NCBI GenBank assembly: GCA_964017045.1
Contig: OZ024794.1
Span: 28,925,815-28,989,814, forward strand
DNA length: 64,000 nt
Source of the DNA: Omphiscola glabra
Taxonomy: Eukaryota; Mollusca; Gastropoda; Lymnaeidae
Direction: 5' to 3'
Every line of letters starts with the position of its first letter. Position 1 is the first letter of the stretch. The notes under the pieces are model-generated. The model saw only the letters and a list, made by a program, of their open reading frames with translations, did not search any database and was not told the origin of the DNA. This document shows positions 34,085 to 44,480 of this stretch, in pieces. The translations under genes and the position numbers were made by a program.

Positions 34085-34193
34085 TATAAAACTTACTGAC
34101 ACTGAACTATTTGAGTAGGTCAACGGTACACAAGGTCTGGCTCCGCAGGCAAGATCTGACCCATAAGGCCATTTCAGCTGGAACATCGACAAT

Positions 34194-35340
34194 TAATAAT
34201 ACAACAATAATACATTTTAATGCAGCCTGACATGTTTCATGCATAGTGCTCAAATAAAAATGGACTCTTTGATGAATTAGGAACATCCCAAACACCTCCA
34301 TTAAAGTGAACTCAGTCTTGCCTGTTGCATTACGGCAGTAAAACCTAAACTGATATCCCTGCATCTTTCATCAGTCAGTTCTGTGTTCAAAACTGAACAG
34401 TAAATTTCAGAAGTGAGCTCAGCAGTCATGAAGCTTATAAATATCAGATGAAATTTTTTTATTCACCATCGCAGCATTTTGTGTTTAAGTTTAAATGTTT
34501 CTTACATGAGTCGTGTGCAGACCATAGTGACTGGATTATGCACAATGATGTAAGAAGGCTATATAAATATAAGCAAATTAAGATTTTTTGTACAGTTTTG
34601 GATACTTCGTGAAAATGTGACTGAGTCTTGACAATGTTAAGTCTTAGATTTATTTTATAAATATAGCCAATTATTTATGAGAATGGAAATGGATTTTTTC
34701 AATTTTATTAATTTTTTAAAATAATCTGTGAATGCCAAATAATGTAAGAACTGTAAAGAACTATTATTTCTATGGTAAAAGAAATAAAATCTGACACAAA
34801 TGTTAAAATACATTTTTACAAAACTGCTTCAAATGGAACACAGAGTGTAATCACAAACAAGCTTAATGAATGCCAGTTGCTTTGACTTTAACTCACAAGT
34901 CCTGAGGACCATTTTGAGCCACAAAAGCCAGTTTCAATTTTCACACTAACAATTTTTAGCAACCAAGGAAAAAATCAATAATTCTGCTTGTCTTTTAATA
35001 AAGTTAATGAACTAAAACAGACACATTTTAGTACTGAAATAAAGTTAATGTGAGTTACTTTTTATTTTAAATAAGCAAATTTGAAATCTAAGCTTTATGA
35101 TAAATTTTTGATGAAATGACACATAGTGCTGTATGGATGGATGCTATTGCAACCTAGGCCACAGTATCAAAGCCAAAAAATTAACGTGGGTTTCCGAAGC
35201 AGATGGTCATCAAACTGAAAATTTTGAAAATCCCAGAAATCGATGGCGAGTTGTTTGCTTAAACTTAAAGTTAAAGCTATGCTCACGACAAAATAACAAA
35301 TAAGAAATTAGTAAAACACAGTAAGGTTAAACCTGATAAA
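34194..35340. other. No gene seen
   Basis: AT-rich spacer. A stretch at about 34665-34830 resembles 31371-31540 (TTATTTATGAGAATG, TGTAAAGAACTAT, AAATCTGACA), a diverged duplicate of the sequence upstream of the dispersed repeat. Confidence 0.5.
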
Positions 35341-35354
35341 AGGAACGCAACAAA

Positions 35355-35600
35355 ACAACAAACGTGTCGCAGGAAGCCTTCATCAGCGAACAAACAGAAG
35401 AACGAATAAAATTAAAAGATGTATCAAAAAATTATAATGTAACACTTAGCTTAGAAGTAGTGTCCAAGAGGGCAGTAAAAGATTAGTGACAGAAAGTAAG
35501 TGGGAGAAAGGTTAAATAGGGAAGAGGGAAAGAAGAGAGGAGATGTAAGTCCATTGCGATAGGTCATGACGTGGAGGGGCGGAGCTAGGTTCAAACAGTG
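35355..35600 (-). mobile_element. Repeat with hammerhead-like core, possible Penelope-type remnant
   Basis: On the minus strand, GCTGATGAAGGCTTCCTGCG followed by ACACG (35386-35362) resembles the CTGANGA...GAAAC core found in hammerhead ribozymes of Penelope-like element repeats. The second core box reads GACAC instead of GAAAC, so activity is unlikely. No reverse transcriptase is visible nearby. The call is inference from motif memory. Confidence 0.3.
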
Positions 35601-36049
35601 AATAGAGACATGACATTCATACCATGTGGGGACAATGTGTCATAGGTCAAAATAAGCTTGTGCTCCAAACTCACCCGGCTGGGTGTGTTTGTGCTGGCCA
35701 CAATTGCACATAATGAAAATAACAAATAAATACTGTAAGAAAAACTGTTTGTTATTGCATTGTTAATTCATTTGTGATTAAATAACACTCACAACAGTAA
35801 TAATATATTTACAATGCACACGATTAAATAAATCACAAGGGTATTTCAATAGAGCTTTTGACCCGAATATTTATTATTGTTCCTCCTTAGCAATGCGAAA
35901 GATGACTGTTGTAAGACTTGAGCTGATCACTACAAAGAGCTTATCATGCTCACAGCCAGTACCGGTACAACAAATCCAAGTTATTTCCACCAATCTTAGT
36001 TTATAAATTTAAAATCAGTTGCTTTCAATGGCTTTTGATCCCCTAGAGT

Positions 36050-36782
36050 AGGGGTCACCAAACTTTTTTCACAGTGGGCCGGATAACTGACAAAATGAAG
36101 AGCACGGGCCGTATAATCATTCTGTTCAATACTTGCAAACCAGAACAAAAGCTCTGGGAAAAAAGACGAAAACTAAGTTTAGTATTCCATGTTAATCATG
36201 GGTGAGTGGCGTGCAATGCACAAAAAACAAAGGCAACCAACATATTTATTTACTAAGAAAGTTATCAAAGAAGGTGACGTTAGCAAAAAGATAGTTATAT
36301 CAGACCTTCTTCTTCTTCTATATATTAAGGGCCCACGATCAATGTATTGATCATTATGGCTCCTATGAATGTAGATGGAATTTGCAATGTTTCTGTGCCT
36401 GGTGTTGATGAGGATGTTTCACTGGTTGCAAGGGCTACTCAGTGAGGGTGTCATGCACTGGGGGCACCTAGTGCGCACATAGCCAAATCTCACAAACTAA
36501 GCTGCAAAAAAGGTTTGTGAGATTTGTCAAACTGACGTTTGGCTTTCAAGACATCATCAATGTTTGGTTTGGAATTGCTGCATCCAATCAAGAGAATTGC
36601 TTTCAAATGTCCGTGTGAAGATCACATTCACATAGTATTCTAAACATAAAATTTAAATTGTATCACAACTTCTCGTGTTTTAAATGCACTCTATCAAGTG
36701 ACTTCAAGTGCCGTCGGCGGGCCTGGTGAACTGACTTCGCTGGCCGGATCCAGCCAGCGGGGCGTATTTTGGTGATCCCTGG
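36050..36782. mobile_element. Non-autonomous hAT-like element, exact 8-bp duplication
   Basis: CCTAGAGT is present at 36042-36049 and at 36783-36790. The ends are inverted: AGGGGTCACCAAACTTTTTT on the left, and the complement of CCAGGGATCACCAAAATACG on the right. The GGGCCGG and TGGCCGGATCCAGCCAGCGG blocks near the ends are typical of hAT-derived MITEs. Inside (36308-36480) sits a piece of the dispersed repeat also seen at 31.6 kb, either an insertion or captured sequence. No transposase ORF. Confidence 0.92.
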
Positions 36783-36790
36783 CCTAGAGT

Positions 36791-37675
36791 TATAAAAGAT
36801 GAACAACAGGGATGTTAGTGAGACTAAAAGACATGAAATTCAGAGGGGGGCCAGATAATAATATATTACTTGTAGAAGAGAGAGGGGATACTTATTAATT
36901 AGTATCAACTGTGGGTGTGAGGGAACAATTAGGTATAAGTAAAATAGTTTTAGTATTTTTTCACTTTATTGCGTGTTCAGAATAATAAACCATTGATTTT
37001 GAGTTATTTAGGAAGTGAGGCAAGATTTTTTTTCTGCATAAACACAATGATGTCACAAGAAGTGATTTTTTGAGAAGTGAAGAGTAAAGTGAACCTTTGT
37101 TGTAATCTGTTCTGTTCAGGACGATATCTTTGAAATTTGAAGTTAATGAAAATCTTCAATTTCTTCCTTGATCAATTCTTAACTTTATTAACACATCATC
37201 ATCATAACTAAAGAGTTTGAAAATATCTGAGCTAAGGTATACATTATTGAGAGTGAGAGAGTATGCAAGGCGTTAGGGTAGCTACGTGAATTTAACTTTC
37301 TCTACACCAACGTGGAAGTTGATGATGATGTCAGCATGAATGCAAATTATATTTTCTGGGTAGCATTACCTCAGGACGCAACAGGGGAAAGGAATGAGGA
37401 AGTAAATGAAATGAACAAAGAAGGTGATTTGCCACAGTGCTCAACGTATAAGTATATAAGGTATAAGTGGTGTCCAAGCTAAGCATCATCAAGGAAGTGA
37501 CATGTTCAAATGTTCAAATGTTCAAACAGCTCTTTAAACTTCTTTAAACTTCTTGAGGAAAATGCTATTGTATTAGAACATGTTGAAGGCAAAGATTTCT
37601 CTAATGATCAGCAAACGAATGATTCTGATTTTCACATTGCTTTGCAAGCGATGAATATTGCAAAAAGATGACTAT
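36791..37675. other. No clear gene; possible transposase debris
   Basis: Short open stretches at 37310-37450 (VEVDDDVSMN) and 37555-37670 (ENAIVLEHVEGKDFSNDQ) look vaguely like a pogo/Tigger-type transposase tail, but are too short and broken to call. Confidence 0.3.
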
Positions 37676-37679
37676 TGAA

Positions 37680-38386
37680 TCATACCACACAGAGTATTCA
37701 GGCCCATACCACACAGAGTATTCAGCCCATACCACATAGAGTATTCAGGCCCATACCACACAGAGTATTCAGGCCTATATCACACAGAGTATTCAGGCCC
37801 ATATCACACAGAGTATTCAGGCCCATACCACACAGAGTATTCAGGCCCACACCACACAGAGTATTCAGGCCCATACCACACAGAGAATTCTGGCCCATAC
37901 CACACAGAGAATTCTGGCCCATACCACACAGAGTATTCAGGCCCATATCACACAGAGAATTCTGGCCCATACTACACAGAGAATTCTGGCCCATACCACA
38001 CAGAGTATTCAGCCCATACCACATAGAGTATTCAGGCCCATACCACACAGAGTATTCAGGCCTATATCACACAGAGTATTCAGGCCCATATCACACAGAG
38101 TATTCAGGCCCATACCACACAGAGTATTCAGGCCCACACCACACAGAGTATTCAGGCCCATACCACACAGAGAATTCTGGCCCATACCACACAGAGAATT
38201 CTGGCCCATACCACACAGAGTATTCAGGCCCATATCACACAGAGAATTCTGGCCCATACTACACAGAGAATTCTGGCCCATACCACACAGAGTATTTAGG
38301 CCCATACCACACAGAGTATTCAGGCCCATATCACACAGAGTATTCAGGCCCATATCACACAGAGTATTCAGGCCCACACCACCTCA
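37680..38386. repeat. 24-bp minisatellite with 12-unit higher-order repeat
   Basis: CATACCACACAGAGTATTCA then GGCC repeats about 29 times with TATC/CACC/TACT and GAATTCTGG variants. The same ordered set of variants from 37724 recurs from about 38011, a spacing of 287 bases (twelve units minus one base). Because 24 is a multiple of three, long ORFs (up to 252 codons) open on both strands. They are repeat artefacts, and the one-base loss changes the frame mid-array. Confidence 0.95.
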
Positions 38387-38389
38387 GGT

Positions 38390-39225
38390 GGGGTGGTGGT
38401 TTCAAAATGGTACCATTGTATCTTTATGATTAGCCTTCTGTACAAATAGAGTTTGATGCTAGTATATGTCATCACTGGATTCTACAAATGGCTCAAGTAT
38501 TTTTCACCCCACTAACAAATCTGCCAAATTTATATACAATCATGTTTAATTTTTGAACATATCGTCCCATGCCAGCTGTTATGAATGTGTGTATTTGTTT
38601 GTGTGCATGTAATATTATGCTTGGTGAGTTGTGTCAGTAGTCATGTGTTGTGTGTTCTGAATGGCTGGGAGGTAAAAGTTAATAAGCAATGTGTGAATAA
38701 ATGTTGTGTTGACACAGTTGGCAAGTTAGTTCGCAAGTCAGTTCTTGCAGTTTTCATTTATCAAGAGTCGTCTTAGTGTTAGTTCCAGTGTAGTGTAGAA
38801 TTTATGTATGACATTTTGTGAAATTGTAGTTGCTGCTATAGAATCCTCACTTCCAATAACAGAGTTTTACAACAACATTTGAAAAAAGTAAATAATACTT
38901 CTTTTTTCGATAATATACAGATTCTGTTCTAAAATAAATATTTTTAAAAAGACTTTCTGTCAAAGACTACTTTAAACAAACTAAAATTATAAATTATATT
39001 TTAAATTTCTTAAAATGCCTTACACTTAGAAACTCTGTGCAGAAGTGTAGATGATGCTCATGTTTGACCACACAACGTGATGCTGCAACCTGACAAATCC
39101 TGTGGATTTGAGACTAGAAAGAAATTCTTTAATGACTTAAACGAGTTTCAACAAAAAATTATTTTTTTTTTGGCGCCACCTCTGAAATGGTATCAGGTTT
39201 GGTCAGACCTTGTTCACAATATTTG
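38390..39225. other. No gene seen; 3' side of the minus-strand ORF
   Basis: Mostly AT-rich. Could hold the 3' untranslated region or further exons of the minus-strand gene at 39226-41865; none is recognisable. Confidence 0.45.
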
Positions 39226-41865
39226 CTATTCATTAACACCAGTTGATGCAAGTGAACATGATTCACAAATATTTTCCACACCAGAGTTGTATTTTAAGTT
39301 AAATTTCTTGGCACACAGGGATTTAAAGGATGTTCTACAAGCTGGCTTCACACCCTGTTGTTTTCTCTCATTTGCATACTCCTTATACAGCTGATTTAAA
39401 GACAAAGCACTTTCGAGACACCAACGAGGAAAGTCAGTATTGCACCGGACACATCGAACAGCTTTATAAATGGCCAAAGACTTAATAAAATTTTCCATTT
39501 CCTTCTCTTCTTTTGCGAAAACCATTGAGCGTTTTCCATGTTTTCCTCTCATATCAGCCATTGAATCAGCATTTTGTTCAATTTTTTCATGCACAGTCTT
39601 CACAAAATTTTCACTTATGTCAAAAGTGTCTAGAAAGAATTTCTTGCAAACGATGACAAGTGCTCCATTTAGTGGCACACTCCATTCTATGGTGCAGCCC
39701 CTTCTGCTCTCTGTTGTTCTATTGCTCTTCTTGGGGACTTTATTTACAGTTGTCAGTATATATTCTCTACGACAAGTGTCATTCTCAAGTTGCCAAAACT
39801 CACTGAAGAGCTCTTCCCTAATGGCTTGAGAAACAACTTGATTACATTTTCTCCTGCATGTTTCTGAGCATCCTTTTCTTAATTGCTTCGTCAAAGTTTT
39901 TCTCTTTTGAGTCACTTTCCCAGAAACCTCATTAATGACTTTCTGATTTTGACAAAAATTTTCAACAGTCTTTTGTCTACTGTTCAGGGGAAAAATGTGT
40001 GTGTCATTTTTCATTTTACTTTGAATGGACACACCTGTGGTTGTCTTGGCTTTGTTTGTCATTGTTAGGTCATAGCCAAGACCAGGCTGTTGGTGATGAG
40101 AGCTAGTTAAATTGTTCCTTGGCTGTGAGGTACCTGACTGAGGATGACTAAAACTGGTACAAAGATGGTCAAAATCACCTGAAAATAGGCTGCAAGATGA
40201 CAGTGGTATTGAGTCATTTATGTGTGGCACAGCATGACCCTGACTATGGGACATGCTTTCATATTCGTGATGTGGATCATTTGCCCTGTGGAGTGGTGTA
40301 GCAGAAAAAGTAGCTTTGAGTGATGTAGCAGGGGGCTTCTTTGCTTTGTCAACACAAACTGGCTCCTCTGACAATTTCACTTCATTGGTCTCTGCATTTT
40401 TCATGTACTTAAAATTTTTGTTACTTATTTCACTTTCAGCAAACTTTTTACCGTTAAACTGAGGCAAAGACTTTAATCTGCCTTTAGCAAGAAGAGTTTT
40501 AATATACTTGCTTTTAAGAAATCCCCAAGAATAAGGATGCTTTTTCCTGGGTGTCTGTTTTCTTTCAACAGGTCTTATATCATTTTGCAAGCCAATCCTA
40601 TACGCTGCATGTTCACTTACACCCACTGTATGCAAAAAGAAAGTCTTACAAACAGGTATTTGCAGTCCTCTTAAAGGTAGAAGCCATTCAATAGAGCAAC
40701 CCCTTCGTGTTACCTTATCAGACTTAACATATTTACGTTCCAGTCGCCTCACATGTTCCAAAATAAAATTCTGCTGTTTCCTTATGTTGCTAAGGTTGTG
40801 GTAAAAATTGAAAAGTGACAATCGATCATCTTGTGTAAATTTTGACTGGCAGCTTCTTCTGCAAGCATCTCTACATCCTGGTTTCAATTCAAATTTTTTA
40901 TTCTTCTTTAACCCATGACTGGGATGTGTTTTGAACTTCTTAACATAGTCATCTAAATCTGTTTCAACCCACTGTGGCTTCTTCATCTTCTTTACCATAC
41001 CCTTATTGTTAAGAATGCTGACACTATCTGGAGCAAAATTACTATGCTTTATTGCCAAATATGCAACCTCTTCAGAAATGTCAAGTGTATCAAGGAAAAA
41101 TAACTTGCACACTGAAAATGAATCTCCCTTTACTGTGAATGCCCAGTCCACTGAGAACCTCCTTCTTGACCCTTCCTTGCATGTCCTTATTGGCAATTTA
41201 TTGGCATGTCTAGCAATAAATTCTTTCCTCCTGCTGCCATCCTCCAGGCTCCAGTAGCCACTGAAAAGCTCTTCTCTTGTAACTTGGGAGATTTTTTGTT
41301 TACATCGTTTCTGGCAGGCATTGGAACAACCATTTTTGATGTAGCGAACCCTTTTCATACTCTTTTCTTTTGATTCTTGACTGCCTGGAGATTTAAAAGA
41401 AATGGTTGCATTCATGTCACAAGGTTGCTCCTTGTCCAACCACCCTCTGCTCATATGGGCAGATTGATCTTCCTTCTTTTCCTTTGGCTCAATATTTTCT
41501 GTTATGTTTGCATGCACGTTAGGAATAGATAGGTGAGGTTGCTCATGTGAGCTGGATGCTGAAAAATTAACCGAATCACAAGTTAGAGGCAAAAAATTAA
41601 TATTAGAAGCTGGTCTGGCAATGAAAGAAATATTCAAATTCCCAGAAGACTCTAAACTTGTTCCCAGCTCTACTGCTACAGATGTGACAGGATGATTTAT
41701 GGTATGGCAATGGTTGACATGTCCAGAAACCATTAAACTTGTTAATTGACTATCAGTATTTTGTTGCATGGATGCTGCATTTAATCCAACTTGATGTCGT
41801 AGGTGGAAAGGCATGTGATATGGGTATCGCATTGGTGTGGCTGAATTTAAGTTATTGATATCCAT
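39226..41865 (-). CDS. 879-residue protein with three Cys-rich repeats (transposon-derived family?)
   Basis: One uninterrupted frame of 879 codons, starting at ATG 41865 (G at +4). Three copies of a ~95-residue domain lie at residues 179-275, 330-424 and 665-760. Each opens with CX3CX3C (C180/184/188, C331/335/339, C666/670/674). A helical R-E-x-LF-x3-W/Y segment follows, then a further Cys and a C-K-x-FFL-x-T block. The first 170 and residues 425-640 are polar and low in hydrophobics. The C-terminus (786-873) has CVRC, a YKEYANE helix, a KFNLKYNSG block and a final CESC. From family knowledge this architecture is the N-terminal half of a widespread, unnamed invertebrate family that often continues into a transposase/integrase-like region; here one copy of the Cys domain is usual. 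The ORF stops right after CESC. A GT in ACTG|GTGTTA near the end could be a donor into another exon. The role is probably nucleic-acid binding, by inference. It may be a domesticated gene or a mobile element. Confidence 0.72.
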   Translation of the reverse strand: MDINNLNSATPMRYPYHMPFHLRHQVGLNAASMQQNTDSQLTSLMVSGHVNHCHTINHPVTSVAVELGTSLESSGNLNISFIARPASNINFLPLTCDSVNFSASSSHEQPHLSIPNVHANITENIEPKEKKEDQSAHMSRGWLDKEQPCDMNATISFKSPGSQESKEKSMKRVRYIKNGCSNACQKRCKQKISQVTREELFSGYWSLEDGSRRKEFIARHANKLPIRTCKEGSRRRFSVDWAFTVKGDSFSVCKLFFLDTLDISEEVAYLAIKHSNFAPDSVSILNNKGMVKKMKKPQWVETDLDDYVKKFKTHPSHGLKKNKKFELKPGCRDACRRSCQSKFTQDDRLSLFNFYHNLSNIRKQQNFILEHVRRLERKYVKSDKVTRRGCSIEWLLPLRGLQIPVCKTFFLHTVGVSEHAAYRIGLQNDIRPVERKQTPRKKHPYSWGFLKSKYIKTLLAKGRLKSLPQFNGKKFAESEISNKNFKYMKNAETNEVKLSEEPVCVDKAKKPPATSLKATFSATPLHRANDPHHEYESMSHSQGHAVPHINDSIPLSSCSLFSGDFDHLCTSFSHPQSGTSQPRNNLTSSHHQQPGLGYDLTMTNKAKTTTGVSIQSKMKNDTHIFPLNSRQKTVENFCQNQKVINEVSGKVTQKRKTLTKQLRKGCSETCRRKCNQVVSQAIREELFSEFWQLENDTCRREYILTTVNKVPKKSNRTTESRRGCTIEWSVPLNGALVIVCKKFFLDTFDISENFVKTVHEKIEQNADSMADMRGKHGKRSMVFAKEEKEMENFIKSLAIYKAVRCVRCNTDFPRWCLESALSLNQLYKEYANERKQQGVKPACRTSFKSLCAKKFNLKYNSGVENICESCSLASTGVNE

Positions 41866-42074
41866 TGGTGAAATCCTCTAAATTTACTTTGCTAAAAGTT
41901 TTGTATTTTTCCAACTGTAATGAAAATTTCAGTTCTCTCCTGAAATGGAACAAAAAAGGTAACTGTTAAAGAGTGTACTTGTAGACAAGTTATCCTAAGT
42001 TCTTCAAAGTTAAATGGTAAAGGTTAAGAAGGTGCCAAACCAACATTTACCAAAAGGCTAAACAATGATCACTC
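41866..42074. other. Likely 5' flank of the 879-residue gene
   Basis: No coding signal. Would hold the leader and promoter of the minus-strand gene. No TATA box is evident. Confidence 0.35.
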
Positions 42075-43275
42075 GTCCTAGTCCTAGTTACTAGCTACTA
42101 CGCTAAAAATTAAAATAAGATATTTTTTTTATGGCCGGCACTACGTACACCACGGCGGTGTACCTAGCAAAACCATGTTCCTGGCCTGCGTACACTGCGG
42201 CGGTATACCTAGCAAAACCATTGGCTGTGGCCTGCGCACACTGCAGCAATTTAAGCAACAAAACCATGGTCATTGCGAGTCTTTAACTCTATGCGGTACT
42301 TGTACTTGTATTAATGTTATACTCTTGTTAAAACTGCAAACTATTTATTTAAAAATCATTTAATACCTGCAAGATTAAACAAAAGTAGTACTGATATTTC
42401 TATTGTGCGCAGGGCTTGGGTCCTGCATTATTAACTTTAATTCTTTTAATATTTTGGTACTATATATTTTTTTATTTTGGGGGTTGGGAGGAAGATATTG
42501 GGGTAAGTTCCACACTTTTGTAGAGAGCAAAGCATTGATCTATTTCTTAACAAAAAAAACACACCTTGAAATAGCGTAAATCCTGTCCCACGGGCATAGT
42601 GCGAAAGTTTCTATGATACAATGTTGTGTTTTACCCAGCGAATAGGACTAGCACATGCTCTGCCACTCTGGAAAAAAATTCTGTCATGAACAGGGTAAAC
42701 ACAATCCTATCGCTTTGCTATACAGTTTGCTAAGCGTTGTGTGTTGAAAAAAATCAAGGTGTTTTCAAAAGATTTGCATAGAGACTGAGCATTGTGAATG
42801 AACCATGGAAATTGTGTGTAAATTTTGCCAATACACAGTGAAAGCAAGATGGTTCAAATGGCGACCATGCATATTAATATTCGTGATATACTGATTTTAC
42901 TGGTTTTTCTTTGGAGTTTCGTACGGTAACAGATTTGTGAAAAGCTGTAGTCTACAACAACTACATGGCTACATGAAAAATGTTGAAATACAATAAAATA
43001 TTGCTTAGTATTCAAAAATGTTCTGTGGTTATTATTCTTATATATGCTACATATACATCATGACTTGGACTTTCTATTTGTTTTCTCACTCATTTCTTAT
43101 TATTTTCAAATTCAACATATATTTAAAATATTTCAACTGCTACAAAATATTTTTTTAAATTCTCATAAAACTACTGTTACAAAAGAACATAAGAAAGAAT
43201 TTAAATATAAAATATACTTTTAATTAAAATGAAGAAGAAAAAAAGGCTAATTAAGATAGATTGTACCTCATTTCA

Positions 43276-43370
43276 TTAGGTTAGGTTTAGGGATAGATTT
43301 GGGTTTCAGGTTAGGTTTAGGGATAGATATAGGGTTCAAGTTAGGTTTAGGGATACATTTAGGAAATATT
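43276..43370. repeat. ~30-bp TTAGGG-containing repeat, copy block 1
   Basis: GGTTAGGTTTAGGGATAGAT recurs three times. It is followed by CATTTAGGAAATATTTTCAT and a segment ending in GGCGGCCATGGT that is repeated after block 2. Confidence 0.85.
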
Positions 43371-43591
43371 TTCATTATTTTTGAACGATTTATTCTTCAT
43401 TTTACGGGTCACGGCAATCAAGTAGGCGGCCATGGTTAAAAAAAAAGCGGTACAATTTATTCAAATTTACCGGAAAAAAAAGGAAAACTGGATCCCCATC
43501 TAGTAATTGATCACAGATATAAGTTGGCGGCTAATGTCTAGTTATGGAGACATGGCGTCATTTGCGTGTTTTGTTATGTTGCTGATGACTT

Positions 43592-43790
43592 TAGGGTTCA
43601 GGTTAGGTTTAGGGATAGATTTAGGGTTCAGGTTAGGGTGAGGGATAGATTTAGGGTTCAGGTTAGGGTGAGGGATACATTTAGGAAGTTTTTTCCTTTA
43701 TTTTTAAACATTTTATTCTTAATTTTACGGGTGATGTCAACCAAGATGGCGGCCATGGTAAAAAACGCGGACCCATCTCTTGAAATTTAC
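43592..43790. repeat. TTAGGG-containing repeat, copy block 2 plus shared flank
   Basis: GGGTTCAGGTTAGGGTGAGG then GATAGATTTA recurs three times. It is followed by CATTTAGGAAGTTTTTTCCT and AAGATGGCGGCCATGGT. The order matches block 1, so this is a diverged ~200-bp direct duplication. Confidence 0.85.
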
Positions 43791-44035
43791 CAAGTTGGCT
43801 TAGCATCTACAGTAATCTACTCTACCACAAGACCACACAAGTTCACATCTAACAGCCTTATCTTAATACCAGTTCAATGATACATTTTTGTCATGGCAGA
43901 CATAGTCATAGGTCCATGATGGTTTTGCTATATACACCGCCACGGTGGAACGGCAAGGCTGTCTGCACTATTTTTTTATTCTTTAATTATCCTAAACTAC
44001 TAATAACTAGTCTCTACTACTTGTATTATTAGTGT

Positions 44036-44480
44036 TACATTAAAAAAAAAGTTTAAAAAGTCAAGTCAGTAAAGTAACAAATTAAATACCCCTTTGCTTT
44101 GAGACTTTGTCACTTGATTGTCGTTATAAAATCCCCTTAGATACATCCCTTGGGGAATAACCCTTCATGTCAAGGCACTTGCTTGTGCTGGTTGTATTTA
44201 GGTGGACTGACCTTGTTTTCGAAATTAGACAAGCATATATCGGGCTGCACATAACATTTGTTTACATTGGTTATATTTATTGTGTGTGTATGTTGACAAA
44301 AATATGGTGTAACTAAAATCCACCACACACAAGTATATTCGACAAATACAAAAAGCATGGAAAAAATAGAATATCAACGTCCTTAATAAATAAAAAATAA
44401 TGCGTCCTTAAGTATAAATTATTACCCTACATTACAACTGCTAAAAGAAAATGTAATTACAATATAAACCATGAACAGAC
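44036..44480. other. No gene seen
   Basis: AT-rich spacer. Confidence 0.5.

Larger units (their letters stand above)
42080..44030. mobile_element. Long inverted-repeat (foldback-like) element
   Basis: About 42085-42172 is an imperfect inverted copy of about 43918-44025. The shared core is CGGCGGTGTA-x3-TAGCAAAACCAT, with weaker pairing extending outwards through AT-rich sequence (ACTAG.TA..AG..). Inside the left arm a ~50-bp unit (CTGCGGCGGTATACCTAGCA and following AAACCAT) is repeated about three times (42132-42270). The interior carries two copies of a TTAGGGATAG-type repeat with a shared ~100-bp flank. No coding region. Target duplication not found by eye. Confidence 0.6.

Noticed and set aside
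37281..37670. Pogo/Tigger-type transposase fragment
   Set aside because: Only two short open stretches with vague resemblance; not enough to call.
37675..38433. 252-codon plus-strand ORF and two minus-strand ORFs over the same DNA
   Set aside because: A 24-bp minisatellite keeps frames open on both strands; the forward ORF even changes its repeat phrase when a base is lost.
39470..41257. Plus-strand ORFs inside 39226-41865
   Set aside because: Shadow frames of the 879-codon minus-strand ORF.
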